A DNA stretch of 64,000 nucleotides from Streptomyces poonensis (lineage in GTDB: Bacteria > Actinomycetota > Actinomycetes > Streptomycetales > Streptomycetaceae): NCBI RefSeq assembly GCF_014650915.1, contig NZ_BMVW01000014.1:88126-152125 (forward strand), given 5' to 3'. The position numbers and the translations under genes were made by a program. Below are positions 50,535 through 59,198 of the stretch, piece by piece. Below the pieces are notes generated by a model. That model did no database searches, was not told the DNA's origin, and saw only the letters and a list, made by a program, of their open reading frames with translations. Within the stretch, counting starts at the first letter, position 1. Every line of letters begins with the position of its first letter.

Positions 50535-51055
50535 CGCGTGCGTGCTCGACTCCCAGCCCATCAAGACCTTTGCCAACGTCCCCCTCGCCGGACAGGGTAC
50601 GGATGCCGGTAAGCGATCATCGGCCGCAAGCGTCACCTCGGCTGCGGCACCCTCGGCCTCTGCCGCTGACCGTCCTGGTCACCGCCGTCGGCGTCGGCGA
50701 CACCGGGGCCGGCCAACTCCTGCTGACCCGCATCGCCGCCGCGCACCTGCGCCCGCAAGGCCTGGGTGGGCGCCGGCTACCGCACCACCGCCATCGACCA
50801 CGGCGCCCGCCTCGGCATCGACGTCCAGCCCGTCTCCGGCCCGTCTCCTCCCGCCGGGCAGCCGCGGCTTCGTGGTCATTCCGCGCCGGTGGACCACCGA
50901 GCGCACCTTCGGCCGGCTCATGCACCACCGTCGTCTCGCCCGTGACTACGAGATCCACCCGCGCCGCTCCGCCGCGGTGAGCCAGTCCGCGATGATCGAC
51001 CTCATGGCCCGCCGCCTCACCGGCCAAGCTACCCCTGACCGGCGCGGAACCTGGC
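50535..51055 (+). pseudogene. IS5-family transposase relic
   Basis: Pieces of an IS5-type transposase in order but in changing frames: CVLDSQPIKTFANVPLAGQG with TDAGK, then LTVLVTAVGVGDTGAGQLLL, AWVGAGYRTTAIDHGARLGI (frame-shifted) and RRWTTERTFGRLMHHRRLAR, ending IDLMARRLTGQATPD. The N-terminal part is missing. At least three frameshifts. Confidence 0.7.
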
Positions 51056-51097
51056 CATCCGGAACCAGACATGCCTCAGCGGATCGCACCCTCAATC

Positions 51098-51430
51098 AGG
51101 GCAGCCGCTCAGATCGCATGCCGGGTGCGTGCGCAGTGGCGTCGGGCGGGCGCGGTCGCGGGTGCCGCAGTCGTTCGAACTACACCAAGGGCGGTCGCCA
51201 TTGCGGCTGCGGTCCAGGGAGAACCAGCCGCGGCCCTGTCCCGCGCAGCGGCGTACGCGGGACAGGGCCCGGGCATCGGCCAGCAAGTCCTCGGCCGGCG
51301 GAGCGAGTTCTTCGGACACGGTCGCAGGAACCGGAACCGGCTGGTGCTCACCTGCTCGCCGACGGCGTGTTGTGCCTTCTGCCAGATCCCCCGTGTCGCG
51401 TGGCCGTAGTCGTCGTCGTGGCGGGTGCGC
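51098..51430 (-). pseudogene. CGNR zinc-finger (ABATE) protein relic
   Basis: The minus strand reads GRGWFSLDRSRNGDRPWCSS and NDCGTRDRAR, the C-terminal CGNR-type zinc finger of an ABATE-domain regulator-like protein, and upstream EELAPPAEDLLADARALSRV. The first Cys pair is degraded (GQGRGW) and the frame shifts after DRAR, so it is non-functional. Confidence 0.5.
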
Positions 51431-51554
51431 AGAGACCCGGCCCGGTCCGGTTCGGGTGGGCCAGAGGATGTTCCGAGCGTTCCACCGAACGTTTCGGGGC
51501 CGCTGCCCCGTCATAGAAGCGCAAGGACAGACAGGTGAGTGGAGTGGGGCGGGA

Positions 51555-52409
51555 ATGCGCAGAGGGCTCGTGGCGGTGGCGGTGCTGGCAGTCGTGATGG
51601 CGACGGCCTGCGATGGCGGGGACGGACGGGCTGTCGTGGTCGAGGGAACGCCGCCGGCGACGCCGTACGGCGGACCGCTGGAGATCTCCACGGAAGAGCT
51701 GGACGAGAGCACCCCGGAGGCGCTGCACCTCGCATCCGGCGCGGCGGGCCGGGCACTGGAGTGTGAGGGGGAGATCTTCGAGGGTAACGGGCCCGACGGA
51801 TGGAACGAGAGCGATGGCGGCCGAACTCCGGAGGAGGGCCTGCGGCTCTACTTCGACATGTTCCAGCCCGAAGTTCCCCGGCACGGGTACCGCGTGGAGC
51901 GCAGGAACGCGGACCGGGTGTTGTACTCCTTCGATGTCGACGGCCGGACCAAGGTAGCGGTCGTGGTCGCCCGGGATCAGAAGGACCGACCCGGCTGGGG
52001 CCCGGAGACCAGCGCGTCCTGTGACCCTGCCGAGTTGCCCGCAGAATCCGTGAACTCCGAGTACTACGAGATCTGGACGGATGAGGACGGCAGGCGGCAG
52101 CCCGTCTCCCGGATCCACACTGCCGTCGGCCCCGAACACTGCGACTGGCAGGAGGCACGCTTCCTGTATCTGGGCCGTGGTACGGACGGCGAGACGTACG
52201 TCCGCGACCCCGAGGGCGTTCTCGACCCCGCCCTGCTGAACGCTCCGTACCACAGTGACGTCTCCATGCCCGCCGACGCCCACGACACCGGATACCGCTA
52301 CCAGGACTGGCAGCTATGGCTGACAGACGATCGTGTGACGGCCTACGTCCGCACGTCCGACGGCATCGAGGCCTGGCCCTCGGCGAAGGACGGCATGGGC
52401 TGTATGTGA
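51555..52409 (+). CDS. Putative lipoprotein of unknown function
   Basis: A 284-residue protein. Residues 1-20 (MRRGLVAVAVLAVVMATACD) form a lipoprotein-type signal with a lipobox-like ATAC ahead of Cys19. The mature part is acidic, with an aromatic-rich centre (LRLYFDMFQPEVPRHGYRVE) and four or more cysteines (CEGE, SCDPAEL, EHCDWQ, GMGC) that could form disulfides. It should be anchored outside the membrane. I recognise no domain; such proteins are frequent Streptomyces hypotheticals. ATG 51555 gives the complete signal peptide. No operon partners. Confidence 0.7.
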   Translation: MRRGLVAVAVLAVVMATACDGGDGRAVVVEGTPPATPYGGPLEISTEELDESTPEALHLASGAAGRALECEGEIFEGNGPDGWNESDGGRTPEEGLRLYFDMFQPEVPRHGYRVERRNADRVLYSFDVDGRTKVAVVVARDQKDRPGWGPETSASCDPAELPAESVNSEYYEIWTDEDGRRQPVSRIHTAVGPEHCDWQEARFLYLGRGTDGETYVRDPEGVLDPALLNAPYHSDVSMPADAHDTGYRYQDWQLWLTDDRVTAYVRTSDGIEAWPSAKDGMGCM

Positions 52410-53114
52410 CCTGTATGTGACCTGCCAAGCTCCTGCGCGGGCCCCCTTCCCGCGCGGTGAGCTCACTCCGCGGGGACGGCCGTCTCGATCGTGCCGCCGA
52501 TGTCCTCGCAGAGCCATGCAACCGGAGGCGTTGGTCAGCCGGCTCCTGGCCAAGGACCCGGACCAGCGGCCGGACGGCGCCGAAGAGCGGCGTCAGGACG
52601 TTGATCAGCCAGCGCCTGGCACGTGGAAGGGCGCATCCTCGGCCGATGCGGGTGGGGAACCGGGCGATACGCGGGACGGATTCCCTGCTGAGGGTTGCAT
52701 CATGCGCTATCCGGGCCCATGACGGGTCCTCAGCAGCCATCCCCGACCTACCGACCGATCGGACGCGAACGACGGGGTCCGCGGTCGTCTGGATCGTGGG
52801 CGCCTGGCGGGTTGGGTGACAGCCCGCCCTGGCCGCTGGTCAGCGCACTGCCTCCCAGACATCGCCCGGAGAGTGAGCAACGAGGTCGGCGGACAGGGTG
52901 AGAGCACAACTTCGCCGCCCTCCGGGCCGCCGGGGGCCTTCCCGAGCAGCGCCGGAAAGCCACCTGCTCAACCGCTTCCCCGGACAGCTCCACCACTGCC
53001 TCCAGACCCGGCAGCCGTCCGACGAACAACGCGCCTTCGCACCGCTCCGCCAAGCTCCTGTGTGACCCGGAAGCCGGCACAGGCCATGTCAGTGCGCCCG
53101 TCTAGATTCGCCGC
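52410..53114. other. Long gene-poor stretch with a kinase fragment
   Basis: About 700 bases. At 52513-52600 the plus strand reads ALVSRLLAKDPDQRPDGAEE, the C-terminal helix of a Ser/Thr protein kinase domain (R-P-x-A-x-E signature). Nothing else is recognisable. Confidence 0.45.
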
Positions 53115-53726
53115 GTGACTGAACCTTCCTACCTCGCCGCGGTCCGCGAGTCGTACGACACCGTGGCCGACGATTACGCCGCCCTCGTCAAGTCCCCTTC
53201 CGAGCTGGACCCGTTGTCACGCTCGATGCTGACCGCGTTCGCCGAACTGGTGCGGGCGTCCGACGGAGGACCGGTCGCGGACGTGGGCTGCGGACCCGGC
53301 AAAGTGACGGCACACCTGGCCGGACTCGGGGTGTCTCCGTTCGGCATCGACGTGTCCCCGAAGATGATCGAACTGGCTCGAAGCGCCTATCCGGACCTGC
53401 GTTTCTCCGTGGGCTCCATGACCGCGCTGAAGATCGCAGACGACGCGCTCGGCGGCATCCTGGCCTACTACTCCACCCACCACACGCCCCCGGAGCTGCT
53501 GCCGGTCGTGTTCGCCGAGTTCCATCGCGCCCTGGCGCCGGGCGGACAGCTTCTCCTCGTGGGCCACGCCGAGCTGCTGAACCAGGCGGGACTCACCGTC
53601 ACCGCTCAACTGGTGCAGGAGCCCGACGAAGAACTGCATGGGAAGACCGCCAGCTTCCTCGCCCACAAGCCGACCACCGCCGCCGAGGAGGCCAGCTTGA
53701 CTTCTCAGCCCCCTGAGATGTCCTGA
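53115..53726 (+). CDS. Class I SAM methyltransferase, internally shortened
   Basis: A 203-residue methyltransferase. SAM-binding motif I is VADVGCGPGKVTAHLAGLG near residue 55; motif post-I (FGIDVSPKMIELAR) and IV/V (FHRALAPGGQLLLVG) follow. Directly after LLLVG the sequence jumps to HAELLNQAGLTVTAQLVQEP, whereas relatives have about 30 residues there, including the YGH-containing substrate strand. An in-frame deletion is likely. The enzyme may be inactive or altered. GTG 53115. It stands alone; the acceptor is unknown. Confidence 0.75.
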   Translation: MTEPSYLAAVRESYDTVADDYAALVKSPSELDPLSRSMLTAFAELVRASDGGPVADVGCGPGKVTAHLAGLGVSPFGIDVSPKMIELARSAYPDLRFSVGSMTALKIADDALGGILAYYSTHHTPPELLPVVFAEFHRALAPGGQLLLVGHAELLNQAGLTVTAQLVQEPDEELHGKTASFLAHKPTTAAEEASLTSQPPEMS

Positions 53727-53899
53727 CCGGTCTCGCTACCGGCTGCGATCAGATCGCGGACAAGGGGGACTCTGCCACGCTGCTCCCGATCACCGCCCCG
53801 AGCCGGGGCAGCGAAGTGACGAGACGACGACGTACACCACCAGTGCGCTGGAGACCTGGACAAGGGGTACCCGCCCGTCCGGGGACGGCCCGGAGCCCG

Positions 53900-54084
53900 G
53901 TGCCGCATCCAGTGCCGTGAACGACTCGCCCACGGCGCCCTCGTCATCTCGATCCGGTCGGCCACGTCCTTGACCGAGGTCTGGCGGAATCCGCGCTCGG
54001 TGAAGAGCTTCGCGGCCCCGGTCAGGACCCGTGGCCGGGTCCTGACCGGGTGCTCCTGCTTGGGATCGGCCCCTCTCTGACCAT
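53900..54084 (-). pseudogene. TetR-type regulator N-terminal relic
   Basis: The minus strand encodes QEHPVRTRPRVLTGAAKLFT and ERGFRQTSVKDVADRIEMT, the HTH region of a TetR protein of the gamma-butyrolactone-receptor type. A frameshift separates it from the ATG at about 54084 and the frame is lost again soon after IEMT. No ligand domain remains. Confidence 0.55.
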
Positions 54085-54599
54085 GCGCTGGTGCGGGTGG
54101 ACGCGATGGTCAGCGGCTCTGACATGGGAGGGTTTCTTCGGTGGTGGTGCTCCGCACCTACTGGTGAAGTGGTGGTTACTCGGAGCATGCGGTATTCCGG
54201 TGTTCGGTGTTCGAGGACGCCGATGCAGCCGAGTGGGCGGTCGGGCTGTGCGTTCCACCATCCCGCGCATTCGCCGATCTTGCTGCTGGTCTTCACGTAC
54301 AGTGCGGTCGAGAAGTCGGCGGGAGCTGTGAGCGCGGGCGGACGCCTGTGGTGGGACTCGGTGGGTGAGGCGGGGCGGACGAATGCAGTGCATGGTCGAG
54401 GGCCCCGGAGCGCTGCCCGATGCGCGGTTGGCGGCCTACAGCGCTGTGTCCACGTCCCTGGCCCTGCACAGCGATCGAGGCCCTCGAGCGGTCCCCGGCG
54501 AGGCTCCGTTCGAGTCGGCTTGAACCGACAGCCGACAGCCGACAGCCGACAGCCGCAAACGCCGTTGTTTCTGACCTTCCGCGTTGTCATGATCGTGAA
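54085..54599. other. Gene-poor region with a 7-base tandem repeat
   Basis: About 515 bases. A minus-strand stretch (ADFSTALYVKTSSKIGECAG, WWNAQPDRPLGCIGVLEHRT) looks protein-like but is not recognised and has no clear start. The repeat at 54525-54552 lies at its right side. Confidence 0.35.
54525..54552. repeat. Four 7-base tandem repeats
   Basis: CCGACAG is repeated four times exactly (54525-54552), about 50 bases before the next gene. Confidence 0.7.
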
Positions 54600-55046
54600 A
54601 TGAGCAGCGACGGGACGAACGACATTCATCAATGGGGGCGATCCCTGTTCGAGCGGCAGCAACACCCAGTGACATGGGCTGGCCACGTCCTTGAGGCAGC
54701 TTCGCTCAGTCTCGGCAGGACCCCAGAGGTCGAAGCAGCCCTGGAGATGGCCGCCGACCAGACGCAGTGGAGCCGGGGCCGCGAACTGTTTGACCGCGTC
54801 CGCCGAAGCAGTCCGGGCAGGGAAGACCGCCTCGCGGAACATTTGTTCTCTCGGCTCGCTGAACTGGTCGGCAAGCTCGCACACAATGTTGCCGGACCCT
54901 ATCCGCACTTCGATCATCACGCAGGCTGGCAGATCGGGCCCATCGCGTACCGCCTGGCCATCGAAGTGCGAGATCCGGCACTCCAGGACCGGCTCGCGTG
55001 CGCGCTGGGAAGCTGGCCGACGACCGGCCCTCGGGCCGTGCGCTGA
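54600..55046 (+). CDS. Hypothetical helical protein next to a solo IS end
   Basis: A 148-residue soluble, mainly helical protein (SSDGTNDIHQWGRSLFERQQ start; VEAALEMAADQTQWSRGREL, AELVGKLAHNVAGPYPHFDH). Its His-rich segment HFDHHAGW could bind metal. No family is recognised. The stop codon is 15 bases from an element end of the IS701-like group (55061-55107), the same arrangement as the APH gene at 28278 and the passengers of elements A and B, so it may be cargo from a lost element. Confidence 0.6.
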   Translation: MSSDGTNDIHQWGRSLFERQQHPVTWAGHVLEAASLSLGRTPEVEAALEMAADQTQWSRGRELFDRVRRSSPGREDRLAEHLFSRLAELVGKLAHNVAGPYPHFDHHAGWQIGPIAYRLAIEVRDPALQDRLACALGSWPTTGPRAVR

Positions 55047-55060
55047 CTGGCCTGCGACGT

Positions 55061-55107
55061 TGAACGACAAGCTGAGAGGTACGCACGGGCTCGCGAACCT
55101 CTCTGCC
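55061..55107 (-). repeat. Solo end of an IS701-like element
   Basis: TGAACGACAAGCTGAG and, about 20 bases on, GAACCTCTCTGCC correspond to the two conserved blocks of the right end of element A (13797-13836), with a few extra bases between them. AGAGGT and ACCTCT within it can also pair as a short hairpin. Confidence 0.5.
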
Positions 55108-55137
55108 GAACAACACGTGCCTGGGAGGATGGTGAAC

Positions 55138-55788
55138 ATGAAGCTCGCTGCCGTGCTGTTCGACGTCGATGGTGTTCTGCTCGATTCCACCGCCACCCAC
55201 CACAGGATCTGGACCGCATGGGCGAGACTCCGCCGTCTGGATGCCGACGTCGTCTGGCAGCAGACGTTCGGTCGTCGCCCAGAGGACACCGTTCGGGAAG
55301 TCGCTCCGCATCTGGATCCGGTCGCGGAACGGCAAGTGCTCAATGAACTGATGCGCTTGGAGGGGGACGCCTTCCCTCCCATCGAGGGCGCTGACGATCT
55401 CCTTGACACACTCCAGCCAGAGTCCTGGGCGATCGTGACATCGGGCAGTCGCCAGCCAGTGCACCAACGGTTCGGCCGCGCTGGCCTTCCCCTGCCGCGG
55501 GTTCAGGTCTACGGCGAGGACGTGCGGAACGCCAAACCCCACCCAGAGGCTTACCTGCTGGCAGCGGCCCGTCTCGGGACAGAGCCCTCAAGTTGCCTCG
55601 TGGTTGAAGATGCCCCGGCCGGCGTCGCAGCAGGCAAGGCGGCGGGCTGCACGGTTATCGGGATCACCACCACGCACGAGGCCACCCAGTTGCTTCACGC
55701 GGACGCATGCGTGTCGTCCCTGGCAGGGCTGAAGCCCTACCTTTCGTCGCTACTGGGAGGCGGGGCAGAGCACACACAACGACAGTGA
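55138..55788 (+). CDS. HAD-IA family phosphatase (phosphoglucomutase/sugar-phosphatase type)
   Basis: A 216-residue HAD hydrolase. Motif I is VLFDVDGVLLDST near residues 6-18 with both catalytic aspartates, motif II is AIVTSGS near 100, motif III the Lys in NAKPHPEAYLL near 130, and motif IV VVEDAPAGVAAGKAAG near 155. An all-helical cap sits between motifs I and II. It probably dephosphorylates a sugar phosphate (yniC/GPP-like). ATG 55138 is preferred: GGGAGG at 55123-55128 is nine bases upstream, while the ATG at 55129 is too close. Monocistronic, starting just after a solo element end. Confidence 0.87.
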   Translation: MKLAAVLFDVDGVLLDSTATHHRIWTAWARLRRLDADVVWQQTFGRRPEDTVREVAPHLDPVAERQVLNELMRLEGDAFPPIEGADDLLDTLQPESWAIVTSGSRQPVHQRFGRAGLPLPRVQVYGEDVRNAKPHPEAYLLAAARLGTEPSSCLVVEDAPAGVAAGKAAGCTVIGITTTHEATQLLHADACVSSLAGLKPYLSSLLGGGAEHTQRQ

Positions 55789-56006
55789 GGCGCATCACGC
55801 AGGTGGCCCTGGAATGACACACGCCCCGCCGTCGCAGTCGCGGCGTTGAGCAGTTGCCCTCTGCCTGCTCAATGACTACACGGCCCCTTTCTTCACACAG
55901 CAACTGCGGACACAAGGCGGACCCTGGCCTGGTTCATCGCCCGCCGACCGGGCGGCTCGATCGCCGGAGCCCTGCAATACCGGTCACGGCATCCAGATCT
56001 TCGAAT

Positions 56007-56558
56007 GTCACGCCGGCACCAGCGACTCGGGATTTCGCGCGTCGCGCGGAAGTCGAGAGCGAACAAGCCCTCGCCTGTGGTGAGCACTACCTCGCCATGG
56101 TCGACGCCCACGAACACACCGAACTGACCGGCCCGGCCGTCACCGAAGCAGCCCGCCGCCTCGAGGGCTTTGGACACCGGGCGCGCTTCCAGGGAACCGT
56201 CGTCACGGACGAACGGCGCCTGAAACGGACCATGAAAACGGGAAGACCCTGCCGTCTATCCCGGCACCTGCATCACCTGCATCACCTGCGTCCACGACCA
56301 CGGCAAGGCACTCTGCGAACGAGCCCGCAGAGGCCGCTTCGAAGGGCTGGCCGATCACGGCGAATGCCAGTCCCTCGCCTGCCGGAACGTCGCTTCGAAC
56401 AGGAGCAGTACGGAACCTTGGCAGTCAGAACTCGGCCGCATCGACCGACGTCTGGCAGCACGGCCTCCGCTGTCGTCCCTCCTGCAGCGCCGTCTTGTGT
56501 CACGACGCCGCTGCGATCAAGACGCTCCTGAGTCGCAGCATCAGAACCCCGCAGACTT
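56007..56558 (+). pseudogene. C-terminal relic of an integrase-like protein
   Basis: The plus strand reads SEQALACGEHYLAMVDAHEH and TAVTEAARRLEGFGHRARFQ with DERRLKRTM, then, in another frame, GTCITCVHDHGKALCERARR, LADHGECQSLACRNVA and LGRIDRRLAARPPLSSLLQR. This Cys-rich ending belongs to a family of large integrase-associated proteins I have seen on Streptomyces arms. The N-terminal two-thirds are missing and frames change at least twice. Confidence 0.5.
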
Positions 56559-56559
56559 C

Positions 56560-56679
56560 ATGACCCGCCGAGTAGGCTTCCCCTCCATGCTGAACCGGCG
56601 CGCACGGGACAGCAATGCCGAAGCGTTCGAGCAGATCATGCGCGAGTTCGCTGATCAACCAGCAGGCTCCGAGAACTGA
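56560..56679 (+). CDS. 39-residue ORF followed by a strong terminator
   Basis: A short basic-to-acidic peptide (MTRRVGFPSMLNRRARDSNA, then EAFEQIMREFADQPAGSEN) predicted largely helical. The stop codon is seven bases before a 16-base-pair terminator, which argues for a real transcript end here. It could instead be the extreme C-terminus of the decayed integrase-like gene upstream, in which it partly lies in another frame. Internal ATG 56587 is also possible. Confidence 0.35.
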   Translation: MTRRVGFPSMLNRRARDSNAEAFEQIMREFADQPAGSEN

Positions 56680-56685
56680 AAGTCA

Positions 56686-56720
56686 CCGGGCCGGTCATCC
56701 CAGTGGGATGACCGGCCCGG
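56686..56720 (+). terminator. Very strong intrinsic terminator hairpin
   Basis: A perfect 16-base-pair stem, CCGGGCCGGTCATCCC (56686-56701) with GGGATGACCGGCCCGG (56705-56720), and a loop of only three bases (AGT). It ends the transcript carrying the 39-residue ORF. Confidence 0.8.
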
Positions 56721-57063
56721 GTGTGAACAGAGCCGGCACGACACACGGCCCCATCAAAGGAAGTGGGCTGCGGAACCATGCCCTCCGGATGCCCTCCGGA
56801 CGGCTGGCTCCGTTCACCGGGACGGGCTCTGGCTCACTCTCTGTGCAGCTGGTCGACGTCGAGGGCGCCCGGCAGCGACGGACCTGATGCGGTGCAGGTC
56901 AGGCGCCTCCGCCTGGACCGCACAGAGGCGCTCCCCCTCGCACGACGGAAAGTGGGACGGAGCCCCGAGATGGACAGCAGTTGTTCACCGCGTTGGGAGG
57001 CACCTGAGCCGCCCTGGGAAGCGGACTCTTCGCAAACGTGGGCGTACCGATGGGAGGCCGCTT
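56721..57063. other. No recognisable gene
   Basis: About 340 bases between the terminator and the NudK-like gene. Reading frames lack recognisable features. Confidence 0.4.
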
Positions 57064-57738
57064 TCAGAGATTCCGCTGTCGGGCGAAGGGCCCGTCCAGG
57101 GCCGCCCATTGCAGGAGCAGGACGGTCTTGCCGTCGGTGATGCGTCCGTCGCGGGTCATGGCGAGGGCCTCGGTGAAGGGGAGTTCGAGGACCTCGATGT
57201 CCTCGCCGTCCTCCTCGAGTCCGCCGCCGGCGCCGGTCCGGTCGGCGGGGGTGTAGGGGGCGGCGAAGAAGTGGAGGCGCTCGGTGACTGAGCCGGGGCT
57301 CATGTAGGCGTCGATGATGTGGGTGAGCGGGCCGAGGGTGACGCCGAGTTCTTCGGCGCTCTCGCGGCGGATCGCCGTGTGCGGGTCGTCCGCGTCGAGC
57401 AGTCCTGCCGCGGCCTCGATGAGCATGCCGTCAGGGTGGTCGTTCACGTAGGCCGGGTAGCGGAACTGGCGGGTGAGCAGGACGCAGCCGCGTCCGGTGT
57501 CGTAGGGCAGGACGACGGCGCCGTTGCCGCGGTCGTAGGTCTCGCGCTGCTGGGTTTCCCACCGGCCGTCGCGGCGCCGGTAGTCGAAGGTGGTGCGGCG
57601 CAGGACGTGCCAGCCCTGGGAGGTGAGCTCGACGTCGCGGATCACGACGTCGGGATTGCGGTCCAGGTCGCGTCCGGCCTGGTCGAGGCCGGTACGGCCG
57701 CGATGGTCGGGCGTGTCGATGCCCGGGCGGGTTGTCAC
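57064..57738 (-). CDS. NudK-like NUDIX hydrolase
   Basis: A 224-residue NUDIX protein resembling GDP-mannose/ADP-sugar pyrophosphatases: a beta-rich N-terminal dimerisation part (VVIRDVELTSQGWHVLRRTT), RGCVLLTRQFRYPAYVNDHP, then the NUDIX helix AAAGLLDADDPHTAIRRESA with EELGV (the first box Glu replaced by Asp) and SPGSVTERLHFFAAPY, typical of NudK/NudF. It should hydrolyse a nucleotide sugar to a sugar phosphate and NMP. Its start overlaps the end of the DUF4406 gene by four bases (ATGA), so they form one operon, divergent from a DeoR regulator that probably controls it. Confidence 0.87.
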   Translation of the reverse strand: MTTRPGIDTPDHRGRTGLDQAGRDLDRNPDVVIRDVELTSQGWHVLRRTTFDYRRRDGRWETQQRETYDRGNGAVVLPYDTGRGCVLLTRQFRYPAYVNDHPDGMLIEAAAGLLDADDPHTAIRRESAEELGVTLGPLTHIIDAYMSPGSVTERLHFFAAPYTPADRTGAGGGLEEDGEDIEVLELPFTEALAMTRDGRITDGKTVLLLQWAALDGPFARQRNL

Positions 57739-58118
57739 GCGGTCTCCTGCGGGGTGCGGCGGGGGATCTCGGTCACGTCGTGGTAGACGGGCAGGCCTCG
57801 GCTGCGGGCGGTGGCGACATCCTGGTCGGCGCCGACAGAGTCGCCGGGCAGACGCAGCACGGCGTCACAGTGGGCGAGCAGGCGGTCGGCGGTGGGGTAG
57901 AGCACCTGGTCGGCGAGGGGGTCGGTGGGACCCGCGCCGGCGGATCGGAGGACGGGCAGGGCGATCCACTCCCCGATCACGGGGAGGTGGCCGGCCGCGA
58001 AGACGGGCCAGGCGGCGGCTTCGAGGCGGGCGAGGTTGGAGGCCATGGCCCGCGGGTCGCCGTCGGTGCCGGAGCGGTAGGGGCCTGCGATCAGGATGAG
58101 CATGGGCTTGTCGGTCAC
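57735..58118 (-). CDS. DUF4406 protein (nucleoside deoxyribosyltransferase-like)
   Basis: A 127-residue protein starting at GTG 58118 (TDKPMLILIAGPYRSGT). The IAGPYRSG motif, the central VIGEWIALPVL and the LLAHCDAVLRLPGDSVGADQ segment with Ser/Asp mark the DUF4406 fold, related to nucleoside 2-deoxyribosyltransferases. It may cleave or transfer an N-glycosidic bond in a nucleoside or nucleotide sugar. It is first in an operon with the NudK-like enzyme. An internal ATG (58103) is the alternative start. The 48-base gap to the DeoR gene must contain both promoters. Confidence 0.8.
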   Translation of the reverse strand: MTDKPMLILIAGPYRSGTDGDPRAMASNLARLEAAAWPVFAAGHLPVIGEWIALPVLRSAGAGPTDPLADQVLYPTADRLLAHCDAVLRLPGDSVGADQDVATARSRGLPVYHDVTEIPRRTPQETA

Positions 58119-58166
58119 GGGCGCTAAGATACATGCAGAACCGTGCAACAACAGGAAGGAACGTGA

Positions 58167-58925
58167 ATGCTGGCTGCTGAACGGCGTGATCACCTGCTTG
58201 GTCTGCTCGCCCGCAAGGGGAAGATCGTTGCCAAGGAGGTCGCCGCCGAGCTGGGAATCTCCGAGGACAGCGTGCGGCGCGACCTGCGTGACCTTGCCGC
58301 CGAGGGGCTGTGTCAGCGCGTCTACGGCGGCGCGCTGCCTGTGTCCCCGGCGGTGGTGGACTACGAGGCCCGGCAGACGGTGGCCCCGGACGGCAAGCGG
58401 AAGGTCGCTTCGGCAGCAGTCGGACTGGTGCGGCCGGGCGGTGCGCTGATCCTCGACGGCGGCACCACCGCCCTGGCCGTCGCCCGCGCCCTCCCGGCGG
58501 ACCTTGACTGCACCGTGATCACCCACAGCCCGACGATCGCCGCGGCGCTGCTCGACCATCCGCAGGCGGAGCTCTTCCTGCTCGGGGGGCGCGTTTTCAA
58601 GCACTCGGCGGTCACTTGCGGTGCCGCCGCGGTCGAGGCCGCTCAGAACATCTCCGCCGACCTGTGCCTGCTCGGCGTCACCGGCGTGCACCCCGAGGCC
58701 GGACTGACCACAGGAGACGCCGAGGAAGCGGCGATGAAGCGCGCCCTGTCCGCGCGGGCCGCGGACACCTACATCCTCGCCTCCTCCGAGAAGATCGGCA
58801 CGGCCTCGCGGTTCCGTGTCCTGCCATGGAAGAAAGTCAGCGGACTGATCACCGATGCCGACCCCCAAGACACGGTCGTCGAGCAGCTCAAGACGCTCGG
58901 TGTGGAAGTCCTGGTAGCCAGCTGA
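58167..58925 (+). CDS. DeoR/GlpR family transcriptional repressor
   Basis: A 252-residue DeoR-type regulator. Residues 1-56 form the HTH (MLAAERRDHLLGLLARKGKI and AAELGISEDSVRRDLRDLAA, with EGL). The DeoR sensor domain follows, with GALILDGGTTALAVARALPA, FLLGGRVFKHSAVTCGAAAV and the closing ASSEKIGTASRFRVLPWKKV. Members respond to sugar phosphates. It is divergent from the DUF4406/NudK operon with TGCA-containing half-sites in the short intergenic region (about 58133-58150). It probably represses that operon until a sugar or deoxynucleoside phosphate appears. Confidence 0.9.
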   Translation: MLAAERRDHLLGLLARKGKIVAKEVAAELGISEDSVRRDLRDLAAEGLCQRVYGGALPVSPAVVDYEARQTVAPDGKRKVASAAVGLVRPGGALILDGGTTALAVARALPADLDCTVITHSPTIAAALLDHPQAELFLLGGRVFKHSAVTCGAAAVEAAQNISADLCLLGVTGVHPEAGLTTGDAEEAAMKRALSARAADTYILASSEKIGTASRFRVLPWKKVSGLITDADPQDTVVEQLKTLGVEVLVAS

Positions 58926-59198
58926 CAGCCGCCGAACGCGGGATCGCGGGCCGGCGGGAAACGCCCCCCTGGGTACGAACCCGACAGGGAACCGAGCAAT
59001 CGGCACTCGCAGCGCCTCCCGAAGTGGTGAACGCCTGCTGTCCTTTCTGTGGTTCTGGCTCAGCTTCTGGGCTCTGTCGCTGATTGGGGGGCGGACGGAG
59101 TGCGGCCGCCGGGAACCACCTGGATGTGGACGGCTACGCGTGAGGCTCAGGGCCGGGTCGTCGGTGGACATGCCGAGGAGGCGGTGTGGTGCGCGGAC
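58926..59198. other. No recognisable gene
   Basis: About 270 bases after the DeoR gene with no clear feature. Confidence 0.35.
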
